Shown: piece by piece, positions 9,301 to 17,554 of the stretch | Numbering within the stretch: position 1 is the stretch's first letter | Layout: every line of letters begins with the position of its first letter | Virus record (IMG/VR): IMGVR_UViG_3300005753_000022 | Coordinates: 1 to 34,776 of that record | Source of the DNA: a virus | Direction: 5' to 3' (one strand) | DNA: 34,776 bases | Notes under the pieces: generated by a model | What the model was told of the DNA's origin: nothing | What the model saw: the letters and a program-made list of their open reading frames with translations, nothing else | The model's database searches: none | Made by a program: the position numbers and the translations under genes

Positions 9301-12300
9301 GTTGATCAAAATCAGTTCCAATTACGCCCTCAAATATTCCTGAAATTGTGTCACTTAACCAGTCTTGTATGCGGCTAGTCGCTTCTTCTTCTGATATATC
9401 TTGACCATTCTCTGTTAGTTGTATTTTAGCTAATGCATCTGTCGCGGCCTGCGAAATAGACGAACCAAACTTATCAACGACACTATTTACGCCTGTTTTA
9501 AGTTGATCAAGACCAATATCTGCCTCTTTAAACTGACTTAAACCTGTTATTAAACCGCTTTCAACGTCGCTTAATTGCGTGCTAATGACGCTCTCTGCAA
9601 AGCCCTCAATCGATGTTGGGTCTATTTTTTCGATGCCGTTTTTAAAGCCAAAAATGGCAGCGTCTGCGCCTTCGTAGCCGAAATATTCTGTAGCCTGCTT
9701 GATCGCTTCAACACTGCTATCAAATTGTGCTTGCAGTCTTTTTTGTAATTCTTGCTGCTCTTCATTGGTTTCTGTCCAATCCGTGCCGCGTTTTGTGCCA
9801 CCCACCCAACCCTTATTAATTGAGTAATCTTGCCAGTTTTGAGTCGTTACCTGACCATTTTCAAAACCTAAACCCACCCCTCTTGCATCATTATTTTTTT
9901 TGTGACCGCCTAGACCACCGAGCAATCCGCCCAGCAATCCGCCTGCCAGTGCGCCAATTGGACCCCCTATTGCCGCCATGCCAGCCATTGCACCTAGACC
10001 TCCACCGATGCCGCCGTTACCGCCAAACATTTTGTCACCAAAAAATCCACCAAGTGCGCCTGCTGCTCCAAACGCTAAGTTTGAAGTACCAACACCCTTG
10101 GAAAACATTTTTCCTGCCGTTGCACCGAATTTGTCGGCAAAAGTAACGATTCCTTCACCAATGGAATGCCCAAACAATAGACCGCTTTCACCAAATATAC
10201 TGCCGCCTTTACCTAGCAAGCCACCCATGCTACTCAAGCCACCTATGCCGCCACCTTGAGTTTGCATTCCTGCGCCACCATAACCTCCCGCGCCTGAAAT
10301 CATCCCCGTGACCGAACCCGTAATCGCACCCGTAAAAGGCTGGATTAGTGGCTGTAAGATATTTTTAGCAAAGAATGATTTTATATCACCCCACCAATTT
10401 TTAAGAATATCCGACCAAGATTGCGTACCGCCTAGCAATTTATCCGCAATACCGCCTGCTAAATCATCACCGATACTTGTAATTTCTTCGGCAATCTTTT
10501 TTGCTTGCTCTGTGCGCTTTTTGTCAACTTCAATTTGTTTTTCGAGGGCGGTTACTGCGTCGTAACGGGCTAAGATTTCAGCCTGAAGTGAAGGATTCAG
10601 GTTTTCTTGTGAGACTTTTAATTCTTTGTAAGCCCGTTTGCTTAGGTTTAATTTTGCAAACTGATCGTCTAGGCTTTTGAGTTGATCCTTGTAATATTTT
10701 TGGGCTTCTTTTTTAAGTTTGTTGGTCTCTTCGAGGGCTTTGTTAACGTTTTTCATGGCTAACAGCTCAGTAATCATTGATCCCGTGAGTCCTTGTTTTT
10801 CTTTTTTGAATTCGTACGCGGCTGCTTTACCCTTGGTTAGCTCGATGTGGTGTGCTTCGATGCTATTTTTTTCATTTTCGTAGGCTTTTTGTATGCGTTC
10901 GTGTTCTTTGGCTAGGTCGCTGGTGGCTTTCTTTGCGGCTTTTTGGGCGGTGGTTAGTTTATTGGTTGCCTTTTTGGTGGCTTTACTTGCACCTGTTAAT
11001 TTCTTGGCTTTTTTGGCGGCTTCTTCCATCGCACCTGCTGCATCTGAGTGACCTTTTTTTGCAAGATTCGCAGATTTTTCGCTGATTCTTTGCGCTTGAT
11101 CGAGTGCGCCTTGCGCTTTAACTGCGCTGTAATACTCGTTGTTTAGTTCAGCCTTAGCTAGCTTTGCGTCAATACTCGCCTTTCGATCCGCCTTTGCATT
11201 TTCAACCCGCAAGCGAGATTGATTGTTCGCTTTTTCTAGGATTGATTCGTGCTTCTGTATTTCTGCATTATTTGCAGATAAGGCAGCGTTGTAATTAACT
11301 TCCTCTTCCTCAGCCTTTGCCTTTGCATTCGCAACATTATTTATTGCACTTTCGTATTGCTTGGCTTTTGCTATTGCCGCTGCTGCCGTCTCAGTTGCAC
11401 CAATGGCATTTAATAAACTGGCTCGCGCATTTTCCAGTTTTGCAAATCCCGATAAAATAAAATCAATCGCGTGCGCTGCCGCAAGACGCAGGCCATTCAT
11501 TGCGACATTCCATGCATGTTTTATATGCACAAAACCATTGTTTAGTCTAATGCCCATCACGCTAAACCATGTGTCTATTTTATTTACGGTTCGATGTGCA
11601 AACTCCCCAACAATGATAAATGCAAGCTCGACGTTTACAGGTAAATCAAGAAACGCATTGATAATACCCTGCACACTTAAAGAATAATCTCTTTCTCCTT
11701 GATTTGCTGAATCTGCAACAATACTGTTTAGCAGTGAAAAAACAGTACTTACATTGCTAACAACATCATTTGCCCCGCTGCTAATGCTGTCAAATAAATC
11801 GATCCAGCTGCTAAAATCATCAGCAAGACTATCGCCAAATTGTCCACTGTCAATTTCCGAGGCCAAATTCCCAATTGACCCAATAAACCCATCAATTGCG
11901 TCTCGATGGCCATCAATCCACTCGGTGATTTCAGGGGCAAACGCCACGGCAATTTCGCTGCCCGCCAAACTAACCTGTTTACCTACGGCAGATACAGATG
12001 ATTTTAGCTCTTTTAGCTCTACATTTGCGCGTGACAGTAAATCGGAATCTTCTGCGGTAATAATTGACTTTCTTTGCTCTGCAACCCTTTGCACTTCTTC
12101 CAGCGCCGCGAGATTATCCTTAAGTATGGGTAGGAGCTTTGAGCCATCGTTTGCCAATGACTCCAATAAAAAGATCTCTTCAGCGCGGGATATTTCTGTT
12201 GTATTTTGCAGTGCCTCATTGACTGCTGTGAGTATTTCTACAGGATTTTGATTAACTAATTCTTTTATATCAAGATTGAGTTTTTCAATTATGTCTTCCG

Positions 12301-13042
12301 CTTCACCCCCGCCCGTAATCGAAAAGTCACCTATTTTGTCTGACACATCTTGTAGTATGTCGCGCATTTTCTCGCCCGACAAACCCACTTTATCGGCGGC
12401 CATCTGCCAGACTTGTAGCTCTTGTGCATTTACACCAAGCTGTTCACTGGCTCGCATTAACTCATTATTTAGCTCTATAAAATGCGTTGTTACTTTTACC
12501 AAGCCAATTGCGGTCGCAGCGACCGCAACGGCTATAAGGGCATTTCTTACATTAAATAGTGAAGGGGTAACTTGATTGGATTGATTTGCCAATCGTTCAG
12601 ATGCCCGCGCTGCATTATCTGCTTGCTGTGCATAGTTTATGCTGGCTTGATTAATGATCTCAATGGCTTGTCTTAAATCCCGAAATGAATCATTTGAGGC
12701 GCGATTGCTGGTGGCTAGGCGCTGTGCGGATTGTGCGGCACTATTAGTAGCATCGGTATAATACTGACTCTGGTTTGCTGCTTGCTGTACTGAGCGTGCG
12801 TAGGTGTTAATGCCCGTATCGTTGGCAGCTAGACGCTGACTGTAGTTTGCAGCATTATCGAGATGACCGCCGAGTGATCGACTGGAGGTTGATGCAAGGT
12901 CAAGAGCGTGACTGTAAGCGCCTGTACCCTCTGCCGCTGTTCGTGACGCAGTTGCAATATTTGACACAGACGCATTGAGCGCGGCGATATTTCGCTGTGC
13001 TTCCTGCGTGTTTGCATCAATTCTTATTGCAATATTTGCCAT
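6386..13042 (-). CDS. tape measure protein
   Basis: A 2218-aa protein filling 19% of the phage. Long Ala/Gln/Lys/Glu-rich helical regions flank a Gly-rich hydrophobic centre (about residues 925-1050, DNA 9890-10270), the usual tape-measure layout. Near the C-terminus the segment NLHKDEIVVDAQSR resembles a conserved motif of tape measures from siphoviral Mu relatives. Residues about 1520-1810 carry five diverged copies of a ~58-residue unit. The length fixes tail length; at about 0.15 nm per residue it implies a tail near 330 nm. It follows the G/GT chaperone cassette, as is normal. Many Pro-rich frames opposite the Gly-rich part are shadows. Confidence 0.93.
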   Translation of the reverse strand: MANIAIRIDANTQEAQRNIAALNASVSNIATASRTAAEGTGAYSHALDLASTSSRSLGGHLDNAANYSQRLAANDTGINTYARSVQQAANQSQYYTDATNSAAQSAQRLATSNRASNDSFRDLRQAIEIINQASINYAQQADNAARASERLANQSNQVTPSLFNVRNALIAVAVAATAIGLVKVTTHFIELNNELMRASEQLGVNAQELQVWQMAADKVGLSGEKMRDILQDVSDKIGDFSITGGGEAEDIIEKLNLDIKELVNQNPVEILTAVNEALQNTTEISRAEEIFLLESLANDGSKLLPILKDNLAALEEVQRVAEQRKSIITAEDSDLLSRANVELKELKSSVSAVGKQVSLAGSEIAVAFAPEITEWIDGHRDAIDGFIGSIGNLASEIDSGQFGDSLADDFSSWIDLFDSISSGANDVVSNVSTVFSLLNSIVADSANQGERDYSLSVQGIINAFLDLPVNVELAFIIVGEFAHRTVNKIDTWFSVMGIRLNNGFVHIKHAWNVAMNGLRLAAAHAIDFILSGFAKLENARASLLNAIGATETAAAAIAKAKQYESAINNVANAKAKAEEEEVNYNAALSANNAEIQKHESILEKANNQSRLRVENAKADRKASIDAKLAKAELNNEYYSAVKAQGALDQAQRISEKSANLAKKGHSDAAGAMEEAAKKAKKLTGASKATKKATNKLTTAQKAAKKATSDLAKEHERIQKAYENEKNSIEAHHIELTKGKAAAYEFKKEKQGLTGSMITELLAMKNVNKALEETNKLKKEAQKYYKDQLKSLDDQFAKLNLSKRAYKELKVSQENLNPSLQAEILARYDAVTALEKQIEVDKKRTEQAKKIAEEITSIGDDLAGGIADKLLGGTQSWSDILKNWWGDIKSFFAKNILQPLIQPFTGAITGSVTGMISGAGGYGGAGMQTQGGGIGGLSSMGGLLGKGGSIFGESGLLFGHSIGEGIVTFADKFGATAGKMFSKGVGTSNLAFGAAGALGGFFGDKMFGGNGGIGGGLGAMAGMAAIGGPIGALAGGLLGGLLGGLGGHKKNNDARGVGLGFENGQVTTQNWQDYSINKGWVGGTKRGTDWTETNEEQQELQKRLQAQFDSSVEAIKQATEYFGYEGADAAIFGFKNGIEKIDPTSIEGFAESVISTQLSDVESGLITGLSQFKEADIGLDQLKTGVNSVVDKFGSSISQAATDALAKIQLTENGQDISEEEATSRIQDWLSDTISGIFEGVIGTDFDQHTLQGENLAETLGRVFQEVQSVTAMAETLGLQFGLTGKDAIQAAGSLVATAGGLDALGGISASYFNLLYSEAEQKQMLIDQAHAQLDVLNLQNNTNITTVEGLKSLIQSLDLTTQAGQDSFVSLNAFIPALDLLGDAALIAAQKASNAASQLSLLMSGVQSQYNALTMDKRSFAKQKLDFDYQQQIDAATELGASTQDLAKITEVYDLQLASLLVSTKSVGQEVEGVPAKIHTLTSSLGIVKDAFNDTSRSIQDSIDKIDLGDDEFQNQQWSGSGLTDDMIDQLSDLRSTFTTLKASTAAANEAIKATTNTTKEQTQAEKDRIAALKKEQDLLNKLQESYEQTKRGIEDSIFALQNSEKAVRRRAWQEQNYTSAMISTLETLSQTLSTLEKAQQITDGFNSEIKGLQDYYFELSNTTDGVKNRIWTEKEYSKAMKESLQEISLQISALEKEKAITATYEQYKQQLEATNRTLTLSTEQQRDYKYSIDDLTDSMIDDLESLQAANDSLVETQRIGTAFDAYKEQIKQQRIELIHGKQALQDYKWQVEGLSDTMIIELHSLQAANDAYTNTVSLFETQLQAVGDNYQRNKDILTESFSEQIEVFETLKETAKDIRGYLMELKFSDLSSLIPIDKLTAARKEFEQLKADSNNPESAALITKAGQTVLELSRQIYGSSDTYQQDESFVKTGLESVAAQIENLHDPQIDLLRKQEALLAQAKTEYLRITDLYQSNLDQEVWLSIINSSLGSLPNELAGVLTPLFGALSASIANIQVQVAERAQVTSQAASAGVASDVNKLLSAGYTSNQILQSDISSFTSSQGKTILVTAQNTNGDGINTQGGRKTGGIKGEKTSYKTGNSEGIPYDDFPANLHKDEIVVDAQSRFAIQRYFKATVARSPSRSTESNELNQALMAQIERLTGEVISLKKEVVSLHMTQQQYAKISLNQGGEIIKNQASQKRKNRLNIRVNKQGKAA

Positions 13043-13066
13043 TTACTTAACTACCTGCTTTAAAAT

Positions 13067-13459
13067 TCAGTCTTGGTTTTGTTGGCGGATTTCTTCGACA
13101 TAGCCCGCCGCGATTTGTTGTACTTGTCGATAATATTTCTTGGCCTTCTTGGTATTACGGGGCATATCATCCTTAATCCACTGGTATGCAAATGCACCGT
13201 TCAAGGCCACTAACTCGCCCATTCCCGCATAAAGCCATTGGTCGTTTAGCTCTGAAAAATAGCGATAGGCTCGCCAGTTTTTTTTCCATAAATAAAATTC
13301 GATGACCTCAGATTCTTGGGATATTTTCTTTATGACTTCTTTGCCTACCAAGATGCTAGCGATAGAAACGAGGCTAGCAGGGAGTCGTGATAAACGATGT
13401 CGATGACGATTAGCAGCATGATGATCTTCAGGTCTACCGCCCGCCAAAACAACTCCCAA
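13067..13459 (-). CDS. tail assembly chaperone, T extension (expressed by -1 frameshift)
   Basis: This frame lies exactly in the -1 frame relative to the upstream chaperone ORF. Its nominal TTG start (13459) has no ribosome site. The heptamer GGGAAAC at 13474-13468 is in the correct phase, immediately before the upstream ORF's TGA, so a -1 slip yields a fusion of about 259 aa: 126 residues of G followed by 133 residues encoded from 13468 to 13067. The extension is basic and helical with WxAYRYF and YQWIKDD segments, similar in flavour to DUF1799-type proteins before tape measures. The product would be the GT chaperone that coats the tape measure during tail assembly. Confidence 0.75.
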   Translation of the reverse strand: MGVVLAGGRPEDHHAANRHRHRLSRLPASLVSIASILVGKEVIKKISQESEVIEFYLWKKNWRAYRYFSELNDQWLYAGMGELVALNGAFAYQWIKDDMPRNTKKAKKYYRQVQQIAAGYVEEIRQQNQD

Positions 13460-13464
13460 TTCTT

Positions 13465-13845
13465 TCAGTTTCCCAAGCGTTCTTGTTTATATTTGCTGTC
13501 CGCTGCGGAAGCATACATTGCAGAAATTAAGGGGGTGACATAGGCAGGATGCTCATAAATCCAATCAAACACTTCATCACCAAAAGGATAGGCTTTTTGG
13601 TTATCGTCATATAATGTAATGCTGATAACACGGGCTTTAATGATTGCTTTGATCTTGTCTTTGTCGCCCGCTGCGGCATTGATTTTATCTGACAGTGCAT
13701 CACGATCTTTCTCACCATCGCCGCGCACCACGGTTGCAAAATATTTTTCACGGGTGTCTGCGGTTTCTGCAAATAGTTTATGTTCAACGTGGTTGCTGCG
13801 GTTCATGCCTTTTTTGATGATTAGCTTTGGTTTTTCTGTTGCCAT
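13465..13845 (-). CDS. tail assembly chaperone, G protein
   Basis: A 126-aa protein. The start at 13845 (MATEKPKL) is preferred over 13884 because the longer form would run into the upstream gene, which ends at 13851. It is a soluble, charged protein encoded between the tail tube gene and the tape measure, the invariant position of G-type chaperones in long-tailed phages. It ends at a TGA directly after a GGGAAAC slippery heptamer, so most ribosomes make G and a fraction make G-T. The role as chaperone is known for lambda gpG/gpGT and inferred here from position and the slippery site. Confidence 0.75.
   Translation of the reverse strand: MATEKPKLIIKKGMNRSNHVEHKLFAETADTREKYFATVVRGDGEKDRDALSDKINAAAGDKDKIKAIIKARVISITLYDDNQKAYPFGDEVFDWIYEHPAYVTPLISAMYASAADSKYKQERLGN
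13468..13474 (-). promoter_or_regulatory. programmed -1 frameshift slippery site GGGAAAC
   Basis: On the minus strand the codons read TTG GGA AAC TGA, so G-GGA-AAC is a canonical X-XXY-YYZ heptamer in frame, abutting the zero-frame stop. The -1 frame is open to 13067. Lambda uses the similar GGGAAAG between G and T. No strong downstream stem-loop was seen by eye. Confidence 0.8.
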
Positions 13846-13850
13846 GATTT

Positions 13851-14819
13851 TTACTCTTCGATAATGACTGCTGCGGTTAAGCAACGGAATTTTTGGTTAA
13901 TAAAGGTGTTGCTGCCTGCGCCTGCCTCTCGGGTTGTTTCGCCCGATACCTCGACTGAATCGCAGGTGATTTTGATTCTTTTGCCTGCTTCTGATCCACA
14001 GCCAAAGCTGATCGCAATGCTTTTACCGTCCAAACTCCAAGGATTAAATTCACTGGAAAAATCAGGTAGCTTGTATTTAATGCTAAACATGGATTCGGCG
14101 TTGGTCGCTTCTGCACCCGCTTGACAACCTGCTGTGGGGCTAATTGCAATGGTCATTGCGGCAATATTGTCATTGTTCATTTTTTCAAGGCAAAGATTAT
14201 GCGTTGTATCATCGATAACAATGTGGCAATCGTATCCGATTTCGCCTTCCCAACTTTCGCCAATATTCGTTTTTTGAGCCTTCCAATCTGGCGTGATTGT
14301 TGTTGTTTCTGATGGGGGCATATAGCTTGCTAGCAGATTGGTAATATTAAAACGGGGGACTTTTGCGGCTTCCCACGTTACCCCAACCTGTCCACGACCG
14401 TTGAACCCTTGGTACTCATAAGCCTTGTCGCCATCAATGTCTGCAATCATTTTTACGGTAGCTGAAGGTAGATCATTAATATTGCCGCGCGTATATGTAA
14501 CATTTTTATCCGCTTCAACTAGCGAGTTCATGCCGCAGATATTTAATACACCCTCCAGAACCGAAGGCGTACCTGCCGCACCCGAGTAATTCCATAAAAT
14601 ATCAAAACCAAATACATTACGGAGATTGGTTTTTCGGACGGGCTTATAAAGTGGATCATCAGAGACAGGATTCATTTTATCTTCATCGCTGACTCCGACT
14701 TGTTCTTTTAGATTTTCCACCAATAGCGCTGTACCGCCATTGAGCGTCGCAGCTTGACCCCATGCTGTCTGCACAGAAAATAGCAAGAGTGCTTGTTCAT
14801 ACGATACGGTCTTAGGCAT
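13851..14819 (-). CDS. major tail tube protein-like
   Basis: A 322-aa protein located between head-tail connector genes and the tail chaperone cassette. Composition is beta-rich (Gly, Thr, Ser, Asn) with a C-terminal strand-rich half (for example KIKITC-like stretches and GETTREAGAG), consistent with tail-tube proteins of siphoviral Mu relatives such as the B3/D3112 group. There is no sheath gene beside it, so the tail is non-contractile. At 322 residues it is longer than lambda gpV. The identification rests on position, length and composition, not on a recognised signature. Confidence 0.65.
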   Translation of the reverse strand: MPKTVSYEQALLLFSVQTAWGQAATLNGGTALLVENLKEQVGVSDEDKMNPVSDDPLYKPVRKTNLRNVFGFDILWNYSGAAGTPSVLEGVLNICGMNSLVEADKNVTYTRGNINDLPSATVKMIADIDGDKAYEYQGFNGRGQVGVTWEAAKVPRFNITNLLASYMPPSETTTITPDWKAQKTNIGESWEGEIGYDCHIVIDDTTHNLCLEKMNNDNIAAMTIAISPTAGCQAGAEATNAESMFSIKYKLPDFSSEFNPWSLDGKSIAISFGCGSEAGKRIKITCDSVEVSGETTREAGAGSNTFINQKFRCLTAAVIIEE

Positions 14820-14822
14820 TTT

Positions 14823-15254
14823 TTATCCTTCCCTATAGCAATAATTTTGCTGTGTTTCAATTAATGTGGAGACGCTGCAAATAATATCGTATTGCCATAC
14901 GCCATCGGTTTGCTTTACGAAACGGTCTGATTTAATTGTGAGCGCATTGCGCCAGTCGCTTGCTTTATAGCCTGCCAGCGCTGTAATCACATGCTCTAAT
15001 GTTGACTCTGCTGTATTTGATGCACGCAAATTTCTGAGCAATACCGTAATTAATATATTCATTGCCCGTCCTTGAGTCGGCGCAGAATTACCGTATTGAC
15101 TGCCGTGGTATGCAACCAATACAACCCCTTGCGGCTGAATCAGTTGATAGGTTTCAGGGCGGTCAGGGTACGATTCTGCGGTTAATTCAACACTCGAATC
15201 GTCGTTTAAGTGTTCAATAATTTGATCGATGGAGCGACTGTTGTTAAAACTCAT
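14823..15254 (-). CDS. Mu gp37-like / tail terminator-type protein
   Basis: A 143-aa protein overlapping the upstream morphogenesis gene by 11 bp and ending 3 bp before the tail-tube gene. Its pattern (IDQIIEHL at the start, YQLIQPQGVVLVAYHGSQYG in the middle, LRNLRASNTAESTLEHVITALAGYK, then ...DIICSVSTLIE) matches the gp37-type family of Mu-like phages. That family occupies this slot and probably serves at the head-tail or tail-terminator joint. Family recognition by eye is moderate; the order DUF1320, gpG-like, gp37-like is the one expected in this lineage. Confidence 0.7.
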   Translation of the reverse strand: MSFNNSRSIDQIIEHLNDDSSVELTAESYPDRPETYQLIQPQGVVLVAYHGSQYGNSAPTQGRAMNILITVLLRNLRASNTAESTLEHVITALAGYKASDWRNALTIKSDRFVKQTDGVWQYDIICSVSTLIETQQNYCYREG

Positions 15255-15756
15255 GCATCAGATACTCTTGCATCATGTGTTTTATTTCAGCCATGTTTTC
15301 GCTGCTTACCCCTAAAAATGGACGCGCAGGAATATCGGAGCCGGGGTGATTAACCGAATTTGCAAATACGGTTCTTCCGCCTAGGTTAAATCTTAATGCA
15401 CCGTGTGCCGAGGTGATGGTATGCGGGCGGGTTTTGCCACCGAATTGATGGATTGCGGCGTAGACAATATTGCTTGACCCGACGGTTACAGAAGTTGTTG
15501 TGGTGGAAAAATTAATGCTGTCGCGTAGGTGTCCGTGGTCTAAGAGTGTTTTACCGCCTTCTTCTTGCGCTCTGGCACTTTCTTTCCATGCCGAGCCGTC
15601 GGGGGCTATGTTCGTGTAAAAACGGTCTTTTGTTGTTTCAAGTAAGTAGCCGCCGATATTTCGCATTAGCGGTTCAAGGTCTTGAGTGCGCCTTAAAAGT
15701 GATTCAAGGTCAGTTTGAAGGCTGTTTGTATCGACATTAATCGTAATCGAAGCCAT
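15244..15756 (-). CDS. phage virion morphogenesis protein (Mu gpG-like tail completion)
   Basis: A 170-aa protein with the hallmarks of the phage virion morphogenesis family (PF05069): PDGSAWKES near residue 52, then LLDHGHLRDSI, then IHQFGGKTRPH and the C-terminal IPARPFLGVS motif. In Mu the gpG gene lies beside F; here F is on the opposite arm, 18 kb away, while this gene stays with the other connectors. It is thought to act in tail completion or head-tail joining. It overlaps the gp37-like gene downstream and directly follows the DUF1320 gene. Confidence 0.88.
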   Translation of the reverse strand: MASITINVDTNSLQTDLESLLRRTQDLEPLMRNIGGYLLETTKDRFYTNIAPDGSAWKESARAQEEGGKTLLDHGHLRDSINFSTTTTSVTVGSSNIVYAAIHQFGGKTRPHTITSAHGALRFNLGGRTVFANSVNHPGSDIPARPFLGVSSENMAEIKHMMQEYLMHEF

Positions 15757-16191
15757 TTAATATTGCTCCCATTTGAACTGACTGTTCGATTTTTTTACGA
15801 TATAACTGCCTGCGTTATCTTGTGAACCTGTCTGATCATCCAGACTGACAATATTGGCTTTACGGTCACGTACCTGCTTTAGCCAACTAATGACTTGATT
15901 TCTACGGCTGATAATATTATCGGTATCGCCGCGCTGCCTGCGATTAAACAAGCGGTAGATAGTTAAATCTGCACAGGCTTCGCGTAATTGCCCGATTGCA
16001 GATTCTTCTATTGCTGCAATCGGCAAGGGATAACGCACGGATAAATAGCTGTCAATTTCATCGCTGGATGATTGCATATAGACTTCTAATAGCGTCTGGT
16101 CAATTTGACCTGCATTCGTATCATCTGTGAGCTGCAATACTGTTGACTCTGTAATGCTATTGATGATGTCTTGGGTTTGACAGTAAGCCAT
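15757..16191 (-). CDS. DUF1320 protein (Mu gp36-like head-tail connector)
   Basis: A 144-aa protein with the DUF1320 layout: a short N-terminal helix starting MAYCQTQDI, a region IDSYLSVRYPLP near residue 55, the helix ADLTIYRLFNRR, and a C-terminal segment beginning VISWLKQVRDRKANI. In Mu, gp36 follows the major capsid gene, as here, and is believed to be a connector at the capsid vertex. It is followed without a gap by the morphogenesis gene. Confidence 0.88.
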   Translation of the reverse strand: MAYCQTQDIINSITESTVLQLTDDTNAGQIDQTLLEVYMQSSSDEIDSYLSVRYPLPIAAIEESAIGQLREACADLTIYRLFNRRQRGDTDNIISRRNQVISWLKQVRDRKANIVSLDDQTGSQDNAGSYIVKKSNSQFKWEQY

Positions 16192-16210
16192 GCGGTTTTT
16201 CCCTTAGTCT

Positions 16211-17143
16211 TTATGCCAGCACATCTATCATAAGGTAACCAAGGTCTTTGGCGGCCACCACTTCTTTGACTGATTCGCCTACTCGCACGCGTTGTCCGCC
16301 GCGTAGCCCAATATTTTTATCTTCCCACTGACCTGAAACCCGTTGCCCAAATTGAGCCGTGAAACCCCACGTTGTGCCGTTGCGGTTATCTGCCATCGCA
16401 TCTTGATAGTGCATTGCGAGCATATCGCCCCATGTTCTCTCTAACTTGACCGCTTGGCCTTTTTTGGCAGTATTGATATTTGCACGTCCTACGAGCAATT
16501 GATCAAACTCTAGCAATTCCGCAACCTGTGCCTGACTTGCCATGCCTGAATCGCCTGAATTACCGTGTACCGCTTTTACAATCTGCGGGTGCATTCGCAT
16601 CGCTGACCAGACTGATTGGCCCAACGTTAAGGTATTGGGAGTCATCACTACTTTATTCTTGGCTGCTTCGATCATGCCGAGAATATCGGTATTGGGATTA
16701 TTAAAGCCTTTACCTGCCTCAATTTTTTGCTGATTATCGTCTGCATAATTATCAGGATCGTTAACGATGTTTGATACACGCACTTCACGATCCAACTCAA
16801 TTAAGTTAGTTAATTGTTCTGTACTGCGATTGACGGGACTAAAACGGGCATCTGCATTATTAATATCGGACTGGGGAATTGCATCCTCCAAGCCATAATC
16901 TGCGGTACTTTCTGTTACCTCTTCGCCTGAAAAGCTGATTTCAGGGGTGCGACTCTTTCTACCCACCTGCGTGTTCGGCACTGTGAAGCCTTCAGCTAAA
17001 TCAAATCGCGTGTACTTAAATTCAGAACGGGCGAGGGGGGGAATACGGGGCATTAATAGGTCGGCAATCAAACTTTTATTAACATAGGCAATGGCAATGG
17101 CGGTTAAAATGGGATCGACGGGAAACGGATAACGTTGTGGCAT
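16211..17143 (-). CDS. major capsid protein
   Basis: A 310-aa protein preceded by AGGAA at good spacing from its ATG. It follows protease/scaffold and the decoration-like gene and precedes DUF1320, the capsid slot of Mu-like phages. The N-terminal part (MPQRYPFPVDP, then a Pro-rich LMPRIPP segment) and the middle ELDREVRVSNIVNDPDNY region followed by a helix-rich domain fit the HK97-fold capsids found in this lineage. It carries no long N-terminal delta domain, in agreement with a separate scaffold made from the protease gene. Confidence 0.85.
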   Translation of the reverse strand: MPQRYPFPVDPILTAIAIAYVNKSLIADLLMPRIPPLARSEFKYTRFDLAEGFTVPNTQVGRKSRTPEISFSGEEVTESTADYGLEDAIPQSDINNADARFSPVNRSTEQLTNLIELDREVRVSNIVNDPDNYADDNQQKIEAGKGFNNPNTDILGMIEAAKNKVVMTPNTLTLGQSVWSAMRMHPQIVKAVHGNSGDSGMASQAQVAELLEFDQLLVGRANINTAKKGQAVKLERTWGDMLAMHYQDAMADNRNGTTWGFTAQFGQRVSGQWEDKNIGLRGGQRVRVGESVKEVVAAKDLGYLMIDVLA

Positions 17144-17203
17144 GATAAAATTCCTAACTAATTTTAATGATTTTTACGGGTTACTGCTGGGCAGGTGACG
17201 AAA

Positions 17204-17554
17204 CTAGGAAAGACTAATGAGCACTTCGCCGATGTCGCCTTTAATGCCTTTTAGTAGGGCAACCCCGATTACACGCTCTCCGTCTGCTGCAACTACGGCT
17301 CTTCCTTCTGCATCACTGCTGAGTTTGTCACCAAATTTAATCGGTTCGCCGTATTCGATATCTGCCGATCCGCCTTGAATGACATCCAGCACATCGTCTT
17401 TATTGTCTGCGCCTAAATCCGATACACCTAAGATCGGGTCTGTCGCAGTGGTGGCTTGTTTGACTAAGCCTGTCTCGTCATCGGCGGCAACTATTCGATG
17501 CGCTTCAATTGCACCAAAGGCGAGATAGGTTAAAATTAATTCATTCGCGGCCAT
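17204..17554 (-). CDS. DUF2190-like capsid decoration protein
   Basis: A 116-aa protein whose ATG overlaps the protease stop (TAATG). It is a small beta-rich, acidic protein with the DUF2190 pattern: a first strand pair, HRIVAADDETG, DPILGVSD, a DVIQGGSADIEYGEPIKFGD core and VIGVALLKG near the end. Proteins of this type sit between the protease and major capsid genes and decorate or stabilise the shell. The 60 bp between it and the capsid gene hold only the capsid ribosome site. Confidence 0.75.
   Translation of the reverse strand: MAANELILTYLAFGAIEAHRIVAADDETGLVKQATTATDPILGVSDLGADNKDDVLDVIQGGSADIEYGEPIKFGDKLSSDAEGRAVVAADGERVIGVALLKGIKGDIGEVLISLS

Noticed and set aside
9820-10259. Two Pro-rich plus-strand frames
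   Set aside because: They are the complement of the Gly-rich centre of the tape measure; the amino-acid bias follows from that and there is no ribosome site.
11754-12251. 165-codon plus-strand frame opposite the tape measure
   Set aside because: Ser/Ala-rich shadow of a conserved minus-strand gene, without promoter or ribosome site.
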